Assembly: GCA_016841875.1 (NCBI GenBank)
Contig: JAENYG010000004.1
Coordinates: 1-64,000 of the forward strand
Length of the DNA: 64,000 nucleotides
Reading direction: 5' to 3'
DNA from: Syntrophomonas sp.
Lineage (GTDB): Bacteria; Bacillota; Syntrophomonadia; Syntrophomonadales; Syntrophomonadaceae
This document shows positions 46,687-54,730 of this stretch, piece after piece. Within the stretch, counting starts at the first letter, position 1. The number at the start of each line of letters is the position of its first letter. Below the pieces are notes generated by a model. The model ran no database searches and was not told the DNA's origin. It saw nothing but the letters and a program-made list of their open reading frames with translations. The position numbers and the translations under genes were made by a program.

Positions 46687-47247
46687 TTATTGACCTAGTT
46701 TTAGCGTATCTACGACTTTGTAAACAGGTCCCTGTTTTGATAACTGGCTTTCCATCAGATAAAATTCTGCTACCCGAAATGCTCTGCTGTCGATTTCCTG
46801 CTGCATGTTTTCAGACAGTGTTAACAGCTTCTCCTTATTAATTTGGGAGCGAAATCTTCCCAGGGTCAAATGAAAATGCCGTCTATGATCAGGTTTAAAT
46901 CCTAGTTCACTCAAACCTGTATCTATCCTATTTCCAAGTTCCAGTGCCATATCTGTTTGAGCAGATATCCCCAGGAATAGTACCCGGGGATTTTTCCGGC
47001 CCGGGAAACACCCTGGTCTGGAAACAGCCAGATTAAAGGGGGCAGTTGCCCGGGCTGCCTTATCCAGCTTCTCTTTTAATTTTACTAATTGTTTTTTATC
47101 TACTTCTCCAAGAAATTTCAGGGTAAGGTGATAATTTTCATATTCTACCCATTTAATATCCGCACCTGCCTGACTAAGTATATCTGCAACCGCAGCTGCA
47201 CATACCTTTACATATTCGGGCACCTGGATAGCAATAAACAGCCGCAT
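46687..47247 (-). CDS. thpR: RNA 2',3'-cyclic phosphodiesterase
   Basis: 186 residues, of the 2H phosphoesterase family. The two catalytic HxTx motifs are YHLTLKFLGEV and FHLTLGRF. Opens cyclic phosphates at RNA ends. It lies 4 bases after cinA and upstream of recA, a common order in Clostridia. Confidence 0.94.
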   Translation of the reverse strand: MRLFIAIQVPEYVKVCAAAVADILSQAGADIKWVEYENYHLTLKFLGEVDKKQLVKLKEKLDKAARATAPFNLAVSRPGCFPGRKNPRVLFLGISAQTDMALELGNRIDTGLSELGFKPDHRRHFHLTLGRFRSQINKEKLLTLSENMQQEIDSRAFRVAEFYLMESQLSKQGPVYKVVDTLKLGQ

Positions 47248-47251
47248 ATTA

Positions 47252-48538
47252 TTATTCCTCCTCTGCCTTAAGTCTTCTGCGCACCATATCCAGAGCAGTT
47301 CTGGCTGCCAACGCCCGTATCATGTCCCGCTGGCCTCCAAACCTCAGCTCCTTAACGGTATATGATCCATTGCATAAGACCCCGATATATACCAACCCTA
47401 CTGGTTTATCATCACTACCGCCCGATGGTCCGGCAATACCAGTAATAGATACACCCACATCGGTACCCGCTATATTAACCAGCCCCCGTGCCATTTCTTC
47501 CGCCGTTTCAAAGCTTACTGCGCCATATTTATTAAGAGTTTCCTCTTTTACACCCAGCAAAAGCTGCTTGGCTGCATTAGTATAGGAAGTTACTCCTCCC
47601 CAGAAATAATCAGAACTGCCAGGAAGGTCAGTAAGCATCTTGGCCAGCAATCCCCCGGTGCATGATTCTGCCAGAGCAATCTTCTTGCCCTGTCTTTTAA
47701 GGCTGGACGCAGTTATCTCCAGCATAGTATCTTCATCCACTCCGAAAATATTGTTTCCCAGCTTTCCTCTTACTTTACGAGTAATTTCTTCTAGCTTATG
47801 CTGCCGTTCTCTAATGTCTTCTCCATAAACCTGTATGCCAATGTGAATTTCACCGCTTTTAGCAGTCAAGGCCATACTGTACCCCTGCTGCTTTTCCATT
47901 AGCTCCCCCAGTATAACTTCTAATTGGGATTCACCCGGGCCAAATACTTTTATGATTCTGCTCACATACCCGGTTTCTTCCAAACCAAATTCAGCCACCA
48001 GTCGGGGCTCTACCTCTTTGAGATACATGGATTTCATTTCATGAGGCGGTCCGGGTAACAATACCACTAACCTGGTATCTTTCTTAAGATACATTCCAGG
48101 AGCCGTACCGCGTTCATTCCTTAGTATAACTGCCTCGGGAGGGAACATAGCCTGCTTAACATTGCTTTCCGGCATAGGGCGTCCTCGTTTGGAGAAATAA
48201 TCCTTTATCCGTTCTAATTCTTCTGCTGCCAGTACTGCCTGACAATTCATTACCTCACAGGCCATATCTTTAGTCAGATCATCATTAGTAGGTCCTAACC
48301 CCCCGCTGCTGATAACCATGTCTGCTGAAGCCAGCCCGGTTTCGAAAGCACATTTAATATCTCGCGAATCATCTCCAACTACTATCTTACCCTGCACTTT
48401 AATGCCCAGCTCGGTAAGCCTTTTGGATAAAAATATCGAATTAGTATCAATCGTGGTGCCCAGCAATAATTCAGTACCTGTTGACACAATAAAAGCCGTT
48501 TTCAATTTATAAATCGCTCCTGTCCATGGGTTATTCAA
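47252..48538 (-). CDS. cinA: CinA family nicotinamide-nucleotide amidohydrolase
   Basis: 428 residues. The N-terminal molybdopterin-binding-like domain has GTELLLGTTIDTNS, ISSGGLGPTNDDLTKD and LLPGPPHEMKSM. The C-terminal deamidase domain has ALAESCTGGLLAKMLTDLPGS and GIAGPSGG. It recycles NMN to nicotinate mononucleotide. The initiation region is M1 or a nearer downstream codon, MNNPWTGAIYKL being an unusual extension before the family start KTAFIVSTG. Confidence 0.95.
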   Translation of the reverse strand: MNNPWTGAIYKLKTAFIVSTGTELLLGTTIDTNSIFLSKRLTELGIKVQGKIVVGDDSRDIKCAFETGLASADMVISSGGLGPTNDDLTKDMACEVMNCQAVLAAEELERIKDYFSKRGRPMPESNVKQAMFPPEAVILRNERGTAPGMYLKKDTRLVVLLPGPPHEMKSMYLKEVEPRLVAEFGLEETGYVSRIIKVFGPGESQLEVILGELMEKQQGYSMALTAKSGEIHIGIQVYGEDIRERQHKLEEITRKVRGKLGNNIFGVDEDTMLEITASSLKRQGKKIALAESCTGGLLAKMLTDLPGSSDYFWGGVTSYTNAAKQLLLGVKEETLNKYGAVSFETAEEMARGLVNIAGTDVGVSITGIAGPSGGSDDKPVGLVYIGVLCNGSYTVKELRFGGQRDMIRALAARTALDMVRRRLKAEEE

Positions 48539-48618
48539 TCAACATTGGTCTAGTTCAATATATTTTTCTTTGTTAATTTTATCAGTATCAAGCTCAGATT
48601 TAAAATTTTTTCCTTTAG

Positions 48619-48691
48619 ATGACAGTGGGGACGGTTCCGGATTGTCATCTTTTGATAAAAGATGACAATCCGGAACCGTCCCCACTGTCAT
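48619..48691. repeat. 35-bp-arm perfect palindrome, GGGGACGGTTCC type
   Basis: Arms 48619-48653 and 48657-48691 are exact complements around GAT. The stem contains GACAGTGGGGACGGTTCC. It fills most of the space between cinA and the FtsH-like gene. Confidence 0.94.
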
Positions 48692-48711
48692 GTTTATTAA
48701 TTTGTATTTAC

Positions 48712-50172
48712 CTATAACAGCTCCAGGAAGCGCTCTCGATCCAGGCTCTCTTCAGTAACAATGGTTTCAGCGATCGATAAGAGACTTCCTTTATTATTTA
48801 TTAGCATCTCCCGGGTTCTCTCTTCCAGGATAGAAATAATTTCTTTACATTCTGTATATATGATCTCTTCCGGAGTGTCTTTCCGGTTAACTACGCCTAT
48901 AGAAGACAAGCCTGTTTCAACGATCTTCATAGCCATCTCCCAGGACTGTTCAAAATCACTGGCTGCTCCGGTGCTGCGATTTCCATATTTAATCTCTTCT
49001 GAAGCCGCACCCGCTAAAGCAACCATAATATCCCCTTCTAATTCCTCTCGGGTATAAAGATACTGATCGTCCTGAGCAGTTTTGCGCATGAATCCCAAAG
49101 CCCGGCCTCGTGGAATAATGGTGAGCGATGATACGGATCCCGGCTTGATCAATTCACTAATTAGAGCATGACCGCTTTCATGAACACTTACTCGTTCAAC
49201 TTCTCCCCGGGATGGTTTCTTATCCAGTTTTTCTCCCAGGATTACTTTATCTATCGCCTCATGAAAATGTTTATTCGTAATGCTTTCTGCATTTTCCCTC
49301 AGGGCTAGAATGGCAGCTTCATTAGTGAGACTCTCCAGGTGGGCTCCGGAAAAACCGAAGGTGGCACCTGCTATATCATCCAGTACCCTTTCGTCTTCGA
49401 CCGGTTTGTTCTGGGCATGGATGTCCAATATTTTCCGCCTTCCAACTTTGTCTGGAAGAGTAACCTGAACATGACGATCAAACCTGCCCGGCCTTAATAA
49501 AGCTGAATCCAACATATCAGCCCTATTGGTGGCTCCAATAATTAATATCCTGGGATCAGATCGGAAGCTTATCCCATCCATCTCCACCAGCAGCTGATTT
49601 AATGTCTGATCATATTCCATGTGACTGTTGTGACTGCCTCGTTTTCCCCCTAGTATTTCAAGTTCATCGATAAATATGATGGCGCTCTGACTGTTCTGCT
49701 TGCTGGCCTTTTTACGGGCATCATTGAACAACTGTCTAACTCTTTTGGCGCCCATTCCCGCATAAACTTCAATAAACTCACTGCCAGAGGTGGCCATAAA
49801 GGCGGACTTGGTATAACTGGCAGCAGCCTTGGCCATCAAGGTTTTTCCGGTACCAGGAGGGCCAACCAGCAGTACCCCTTTTAAAGGTCTTATCCCCATT
49901 TTTTTTATTTCCTCGGGTTTCATTATAAATTCCAATGCTTCTTCCAGTTCCTTGATGGCATTATCTTGTCCACCTATATGTTCGAAAGTTATATCGGTAC
50001 CCACCCGGATATCCGTCCCAATATTTTCAAATTTTACTGCCCCTTGAGCTATATAGAAAAAATAGAAACCTCCTACCAGAAGAGTTATAAGTATCAAAGG
50101 TGTTATATTGACACCTACAACTGCCAGGAAGATTATTAATCCAAGTAATATACCAGAAGCCATTTCTTTCAT
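48712..50172 (-). CDS. FtsH-like AAA+ membrane zinc protease, compact form
   Basis: 486 residues against about 600-650 for ordinary FtsH. Two N-terminal membrane segments (about 7-22 and 24-44) are separated by only a few residues, so the extracytoplasmic domain of FtsH is missing. The AAA domain is complete: GPPGTGKTLMAKA, FIDELEILG, TNRADMLDSALLRPGRFDR. The protease domain has HESGHAL and the third zinc ligand region TGAASDFEQS. It lies 20 bases after a gene for a single-pass membrane protein, its possible partner. It is probably distinct from the housekeeping FtsH. Confidence 0.92.
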   Translation of the reverse strand: MKEMASGILLGLIIFLAVVGVNITPLILITLLVGGFYFFYIAQGAVKFENIGTDIRVGTDITFEHIGGQDNAIKELEEALEFIMKPEEIKKMGIRPLKGVLLVGPPGTGKTLMAKAAASYTKSAFMATSGSEFIEVYAGMGAKRVRQLFNDARKKASKQNSQSAIIFIDELEILGGKRGSHNSHMEYDQTLNQLLVEMDGISFRSDPRILIIGATNRADMLDSALLRPGRFDRHVQVTLPDKVGRRKILDIHAQNKPVEDERVLDDIAGATFGFSGAHLESLTNEAAILALRENAESITNKHFHEAIDKVILGEKLDKKPSRGEVERVSVHESGHALISELIKPGSVSSLTIIPRGRALGFMRKTAQDDQYLYTREELEGDIMVALAGAASEEIKYGNRSTGAASDFEQSWEMAMKIVETGLSSIGVVNRKDTPEEIIYTECKEIISILEERTREMLINNKGSLLSIAETIVTEESLDRERFLELL

Positions 50173-50192
50173 CGGTAAAACCTCACCTCAAT

Positions 50193-50726
50193 TTATACTG
50201 CATCCTGCTTACTGTCGTTCCGCTCAATAATATGATACTGAAAATTATCACCATCACTGAACTGCAGATATACGCGGTTATCATCTATGAACATCTTATA
50301 ATCCAGCTGCTCCTGGCTGGCAATCCTGCCTATTTCGTCCTTCATCCATACATACTCATTATTGGCCAGTGCTTCATATACAATGGGCTGTATATCATAA
50401 TAAACCTGGTCCAGTTTGGCATCGTTCTCCATATTAATAATTATCTGATACTGACTTTCCCCAATTTTTCCTCTAACCATATCATCCAGTTGCTTATATT
50501 CCTCCTGAACACTTTCGACCCTGCCCAGGGTAACTGTAACGGTGTAAATCTCATCCTGCTTTTCTATCTTGCTGTCCTCGACACTCGAAAGGTTATCAAT
50601 TTGGGCCAGCAAAGGTTTTTCTATGTTATAGCGGGAATTCAAATAATATGCTCCCAGCCCCAGGCTGAAAGTAATTACAAAGGCAGCTATAAACAGCAAT
50701 ATTTTAAATTCGTTCTTTTTTGACAA
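50193..50726 (-). CDS. Unknown single-pass membrane protein next to the FtsH-like gene
   Basis: 177 residues, family not recognised. One membrane segment (about 8-29) and an extracytoplasmic domain of about 145 residues, acidic, with a strand-rich look (EIYTVTVTLGRVE, NRVYLQFSDGDNFQYHII). Transcribed just ahead of the FtsH-like protease, 20 bases apart. It could supply the extracytoplasmic sensing part that this FtsH lacks, which is inference. Confidence 0.7.
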   Translation of the reverse strand: MSKKNEFKILLFIAAFVITFSLGLGAYYLNSRYNIEKPLLAQIDNLSSVEDSKIEKQDEIYTVTVTLGRVESVQEEYKQLDDMVRGKIGESQYQIIINMENDAKLDQVYYDIQPIVYEALANNEYVWMKDEIGRIASQEQLDYKMFIDDNRVYLQFSDGDNFQYHIIERNDSKQDAV

Positions 50727-50846
50727 GATTATAACCCCCCTTACTCCGCCATTATATCACAGAGCCAGGGATTATCAGACGTTCAATATCTGGAAGTTTA
50801 GCGGCTTTATGGGAATTAGGCCGAACCCGTTGACACCCCAATTCTA

Positions 50847-50875
50847 TTGACAGTAATAGCTGTAGGTTATAAAAT
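50847..50875 (+). promoter_or_regulatory. Promoter of padR
   Basis: TTGACA (50847-50852), 17 bases, TAAAAT (50870-50875), about 34 bases before the ATG at 50909. Confidence 0.85.
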
Positions 50876-50876
50876 T

Positions 50877-50895
50877 ATATATCATTATGATATAT
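50877..50895 (+). promoter_or_regulatory. Inverted repeat at padR transcription start, likely operator
   Basis: ATATATCAT and ATGATATAT are exact complements around one T, immediately after the -10 box. The position suits autorepression by PadR. The ATG of a longer reading frame lies inside it. Confidence 0.75.
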
Positions 50896-50908
50896 GGTGG
50901 TGAACGAA

Positions 50909-51430
50909 ATGGCTGCTAACAGTACCGTTGAAAGTATCATATTGGGATGCCTGACTACCCACCCTATGAGTGGTTATGAAATAAAGCAGTTAATCAGTCT
51001 CAGCACTTCTCTATTTTATAATGCAAGCTACGGGAGTATTTATCCAATTCTAAAAAAGCATGAAGAATCTGGCCTGGTAAGTGTGGAGGAGCTCATTGAA
51101 AACGGCCGGTTTAAGAAAATTTATCACCTGACTGAAAAAGGTTATTCTGCCTTCCTGACATGGTTGGAAGAAACTCCTCAACCTATAACTATGAGAAATG
51201 ACATGCTGGTCCGGCTGTTTTTTTTCAATAACCTGACCCGGGAAAAACAATCTGACATAACTAGAATGTACCTTGATCATTTAAGAGATTTCCGCCAGCG
51301 TCTGGAGAACATAGCTCCAGCAGCAGCAGCTTACTCTGACCCATACAAGGAGTACACCCTTCGCTGGGGGAAAGATTTTTATGTTTTTCTTATAGAATGG
51401 TATGAGAAATTATTAAGCGATTTGGAATGA
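50909..51430 (+). CDS. PadR-family transcriptional regulator
   Basis: 173 residues. The winged-helix PadR domain is clear: VESIILGCLTTHPMSGYEIKQLI, NASYGSIYPILKKHEESGLVSVEEL, KKIYHLTEKGYSAFLTWL. A C-terminal helical arm (about 110-173) would mediate dimer formation. I chose ATG at 50909, which has GGTGGTGA before it. ATG 50894 lies in the operator. The likely target is itself and perhaps the nitronate monooxygenase gene downstream. Confidence 0.92.
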   Translation: MAANSTVESIILGCLTTHPMSGYEIKQLISLSTSLFYNASYGSIYPILKKHEESGLVSVEELIENGRFKKIYHLTEKGYSAFLTWLEETPQPITMRNDMLVRLFFFNNLTREKQSDITRMYLDHLRDFRQRLENIAPAAAAYSDPYKEYTLRWGKDFYVFLIEWYEKLLSDLE

Positions 51431-51433
51431 CAC

Positions 51434-51499
51434 AAGGGGACGTTATTACTGTGTCATTTTCAAAGTCCATTTACTGACACAGCAATAACGTCCTCTTTT
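51434..51499. repeat. Imperfect palindrome after padR, GGGGACGTT type
   Basis: Arms at about 51434-51456 and 51475-51499 (AAGGGGACGTTATT and AATAACGTCCTCTTTT as ends) pair with two mismatches. It abuts the padR stop codon. The sequence is closely related to the palindrome at 52505-52577. Confidence 0.85.
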
Positions 51500-51531
51500 A
51501 CATGAAATATTATTTTTAGGGGGTTAGCGGA

Positions 51532-52503
51532 GTGAATACAAGAATAACGGAAATGCTGGGCATTAAGTACCCGATTATCTGCGGAGGCATGTTGTGGCTA
51601 GCGGTTCCAGAGTTAGCTGCCGCCATATCAAATGCCGGTGGACTGGGCAACGTTACTGCTGGAAACTATAACCATGGAGAAGAACTTCGGGAAGCAATCC
51701 AGCAAACTCGGCAGTTGACTGATAAACCTTTCGGGGTTAATATTACTCTCCTGCCTTCTTTCCGTATTACGTCACAGACCTATGATGATTTCTTCCGGGT
51801 CTGCTGTGAAGAGAAGGTAGCCGCCATAGAAGTATCTGGTTCCCCGGCCAAAAAATACCTGGAACAGGTACACGCAGCTGGAATCAAGATATTCCACAAA
51901 GTAGGAGCTGTCAGGCACGCCGTCAATGTAGAAAAACTAGGATATGATGGTATTTTCGCAGCAGGTATTGAAGAAGGCGGGCATCCCCTTAATGACGATG
52001 TAACCACTATGGTTCTTATTCCCCGCATAGTTGATTCGGTAGATATTCCAGTGGTTGCCACGGGAGGAATAGCAGATGGACGCGGATTAGCTGCTGCCCT
52101 GGCACTGGGTGCGGAGGGAATAATGATGGCCACCCGGTTCATTAACACTCATGAGTGTTTGGCCCACGACAATATTAAGCAGGAATTCATGCGCAGGCAG
52201 GAAATGGACACCACTCTTATTTGTAAAAGCTTAAATTTGCAGGGTAGAGCTTTAAAAAACAAGCTTACCCAAACCATATTAGAAAGTGAAGCACAGGGAA
52301 ACGGTATAGACGACCTCTTCCCCCTGCTCAGCGGCCAGCGATCAAAAGAGGCCTGGCAGAACGGGAATGTAGATGAAGCAGCCTTTATGATAGGACAGTC
52401 AATCGGCTTGATCAATGATGTACCAAGCTGCCAGCAGTTGCTGGATAATATGGTAAGAGACGCCAGGAGCATTCTCAAGCAAAAGTCAGCTATTTTTAAT
52501 TAA
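51532..52503 (+). CDS. Nitronate monooxygenase / 2-nitropropane dioxygenase-like flavoprotein
   Basis: 323 residues, FMN-dependent TIM barrel. Motifs: IICGGMLWLAVPELAAAISNAGGLG at the N-terminus, ikFHKVGAVRHAVNVEKLGYDG-type segment, GIEEGGHP with a conserved His, VVATGGIADGRGLAAALALGAEGIMMATRF. It could be a nitronate monooxygenase or an enoyl-ACP reductase II (FabK) relative. The sequence does not decide. The start is GTG at 51532. It is bracketed by two related palindromes. Confidence 0.85.
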   Translation: MNTRITEMLGIKYPIICGGMLWLAVPELAAAISNAGGLGNVTAGNYNHGEELREAIQQTRQLTDKPFGVNITLLPSFRITSQTYDDFFRVCCEEKVAAIEVSGSPAKKYLEQVHAAGIKIFHKVGAVRHAVNVEKLGYDGIFAAGIEEGGHPLNDDVTTMVLIPRIVDSVDIPVVATGGIADGRGLAAALALGAEGIMMATRFINTHECLAHDNIKQEFMRRQEMDTTLICKSLNLQGRALKNKLTQTILESEAQGNGIDDLFPLLSGQRSKEAWQNGNVDEAAFMIGQSIGLINDVPSCQQLLDNMVRDARSILKQKSAIFN

Positions 52504-52504
52504 T

Positions 52505-52577
52505 GACACAAGGGGACGTTTTTGTTGTGTCATTAAGCAAACATTGGAATGACACATCAAAAACGTCCCCTTGTGTC
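52505..52577. repeat. 29-bp-arm palindrome between convergent genes, GGGGACGTT type
   Basis: Arms 52505-52533 and 52549-52577 pair with a single mismatch, with stem GACACAAGGGGACGTTTTTG. It lies between the stop codons of the nitronate monooxygenase and rimO genes and could end transcripts from both sides. Similar to the element at 51434-51499. Confidence 0.93.
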
Positions 52578-52583
52578 CTTGTG

Positions 52584-53906
52584 TCATTCGTCTATTTCGC
52601 CAATCAGGTCGTAATTCCTTACAGCCTTCAAAGTGACTTCTGCAAATTCACCTTTCTTTAGTTTGAACGGTGTTTTTACTATGGTAAGCCCATCCACATC
52701 TGGGGCCTGGTAATAACCTCGGCCTAAATACAAGTTGCTGTCCAGCTGGGATGAAATGAGTATGTTTTCCTTTCTTCCAATTCTATTAATATTTTTTTCC
52801 CTGCTTATCCCCTTCTGCAGGCGCATTATTTGCTCACGTCTCTCCTGGGCTGTTTCTAATGGAACCTGGTTTTCCATAAGTGCTGCTCGGGTGCCTTCTT
52901 CGGGGGTATATATAAAAGCTCCCAGCCAGTCAAAGCGATTTTCGGCTAAATAATCATACAACAACTTAAAATCCTGTTCTTCCTCTCCTGGGAAGCCAAG
53001 CATAACTGTGGTTCTTAAAACCAGATCATCAATTTCTTGTTTAAGATTGGTCAGAAGAGTATTTAAATAATCCAAATCATGTCGGCGGTTCATTTTAGCC
53101 AGTATTCTGTTAGATGCATGCTGGATCGGGATATCAAGATACGGAATAACCTTTTTGTTCAAGGCCAGGCTGGCTATTATTTCCCGGTTTAAATGAGCCG
53201 GATGAAGATACATAACCCTTATCCATTCCAGCCCCTCTACCCGGCCTAGTTTATTCAGGACCTCAGGCAGGCAGGGCCGATCATAAATATCCATACCATA
53301 GGCAGCTGTATCCTGAGCAATGAGTACCAGTTCTTTTACCCCCTGTTTTGCCAGGAGACTTGCTTCTTCCTCGATATCTTCCATAGGATTGGATCTAAGC
53401 CTGCCCCTTATAGATGGAATGGCACAGTAGGCACATATATTATCGCATCCCTCGGCGATTTTCATATAAGCCATTCCAGGAGGAGTAGTGAGCATACGCC
53501 GGCCCTTTTCAATAAAAATAGGGGGCGGGTCACTGATTTTTACAGGTCTTTCTCCTTCTTCAATAGCAGCAAGTACCGCAGCTATTTCCTTAAAACTAGA
53601 AATGCCCAGAACCCCGTCAAGTTCCGGCATCTCATCAATAAGCTCCTGCCCATATCTCTGGGTCAGGCAGCCTGCTGCAATAATATATTTAACAACTCCA
53701 CTATCTTTCAGTTTACCCGTTTCAATTATGGCATCAATAGATTCCTCTTTGGCATCGGTTATAAAACCACAGGTATTAATAACTACTGCATCTGCCCGTT
53801 CTGGAGAATTAACTATTCTGTGACCATTCTTTCTTAAAACGCCCATCATTATCTCTGTGTCCACCAGATTCTTAGGGCATCCAAGACTAATAAAACCAAT
53901 GTTCAC
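52584..53906 (-). CDS. rimO: Ribosomal protein S12 methylthiotransferase
   Basis: 440 residues. The UPF0004 domain has GFISLGCPKNLVDTE with cluster cysteines, CGFITDAKEES and CLTQRYGQEL. The radical SAM motif is AEGCDNICAYCAIPSIRG. A TRAM domain closes the protein. It methylthiolates Asp89 of S12. It follows rodZ by 10 bases. Confidence 0.96.
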   Translation of the reverse strand: MNIGFISLGCPKNLVDTEIMMGVLRKNGHRIVNSPERADAVVINTCGFITDAKEESIDAIIETGKLKDSGVVKYIIAAGCLTQRYGQELIDEMPELDGVLGISSFKEIAAVLAAIEEGERPVKISDPPPIFIEKGRRMLTTPPGMAYMKIAEGCDNICAYCAIPSIRGRLRSNPMEDIEEEASLLAKQGVKELVLIAQDTAAYGMDIYDRPCLPEVLNKLGRVEGLEWIRVMYLHPAHLNREIIASLALNKKVIPYLDIPIQHASNRILAKMNRRHDLDYLNTLLTNLKQEIDDLVLRTTVMLGFPGEEEQDFKLLYDYLAENRFDWLGAFIYTPEEGTRAALMENQVPLETAQERREQIMRLQKGISREKNINRIGRKENILISSQLDSNLYLGRGYYQAPDVDGLTIVKTPFKLKKGEFAEVTLKAVRNYDLIGEIDE

Positions 53907-53916
53907 TTTGAGACTC

Positions 53917-54651
53917 CTATCCTGTCTTATCTTTCACTATAAATTCTATGTCTTTCACTTCGCCGATTCTGCCCAGTGGTTCTATTTGTTTTCCGTTATA
54001 AGTTATATCTACTTGGCCTGCATTGCCAACCTTGATATACACCGATTGTTTTCCTTCCAATATTTTCTCCTGACCAGCTGGCAGCACCGCTTCGAAAACC
54101 TTGGCTCCATCTACTACCGCCTGCAGCCAGCAATCGCCTCTGGCCTTAACTGATACAACCGCTGTATCAATTTTATTATCTGCCAGCCCCTCATTTTCCT
54201 CAACCCCTGTTTCATTATTGCTTTGGGGTTCCTGGATTTCAATCCCTGGTCCCTGATCAGCTGCATTATTGTCTTCTACTGCCCGGGAGAAGAATCCCAC
54301 CAAATAATTGCCGATCCACAGTGCTATGAGCAAAAACAAAATCCCCGCCAGTATATTTTTTACAGGTATATTGAAACCGTTAGTGGTAACCTGTATTATT
54401 TCTTCTTCCTGGTTCTCCCCCCCATAGGCCGCTTGTTTGAATTCTTCCACCAGTTCGTTTTCATCCAAACCCAGAAATCTGGCATATCTTTTTACAAATC
54501 CTACCGCGTATACTCTTGGGGGCAGAATACTGAAATTTTCGTTTTCAATCGCTTCTAAATAAAGCCTGCGAATTTTGGTTTCTTCTTCGATATGCTCAAG
54601 GGTTATCCCGCTTTGGATTCTGGCGTTTTTCAATGTTTCTCCTAGTCCCAT
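53917..54651 (-). CDS. rodZ: RodZ-like cell-shape protein
   Basis: 244 residues. N-terminal helix-turn-helix (MGLGETLKNARIQSGITLEHIEEETKI and YARFLGLDENELVEEF), a membrane segment (about 114-133), an acidic linker, and a C-terminal DUF4115 domain with KARGDCWLQAVVDGAKVFEAVLPAGQE. Links the MreB cytoskeleton to the membrane. The ymfM (rodZ-type) gene lies close to this place in Bacillus. Confidence 0.92.
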   Translation of the reverse strand: MGLGETLKNARIQSGITLEHIEEETKIRRLYLEAIENENFSILPPRVYAVGFVKRYARFLGLDENELVEEFKQAAYGGENQEEEIIQVTTNGFNIPVKNILAGILFLLIALWIGNYLVGFFSRAVEDNNAADQGPGIEIQEPQSNNETGVEENEGLADNKIDTAVVSVKARGDCWLQAVVDGAKVFEAVLPAGQEKILEGKQSVYIKVGNAGQVDITYNGKQIEPLGRIGEVKDIEFIVKDKTG

Positions 54652-54730
54652 GCTGTCTGCTGCCCTCCTTTATATATAACATAACACAACTTTATTCCTT
54701 TGTATTCCATTAACATAGGCCGCAGATTTA

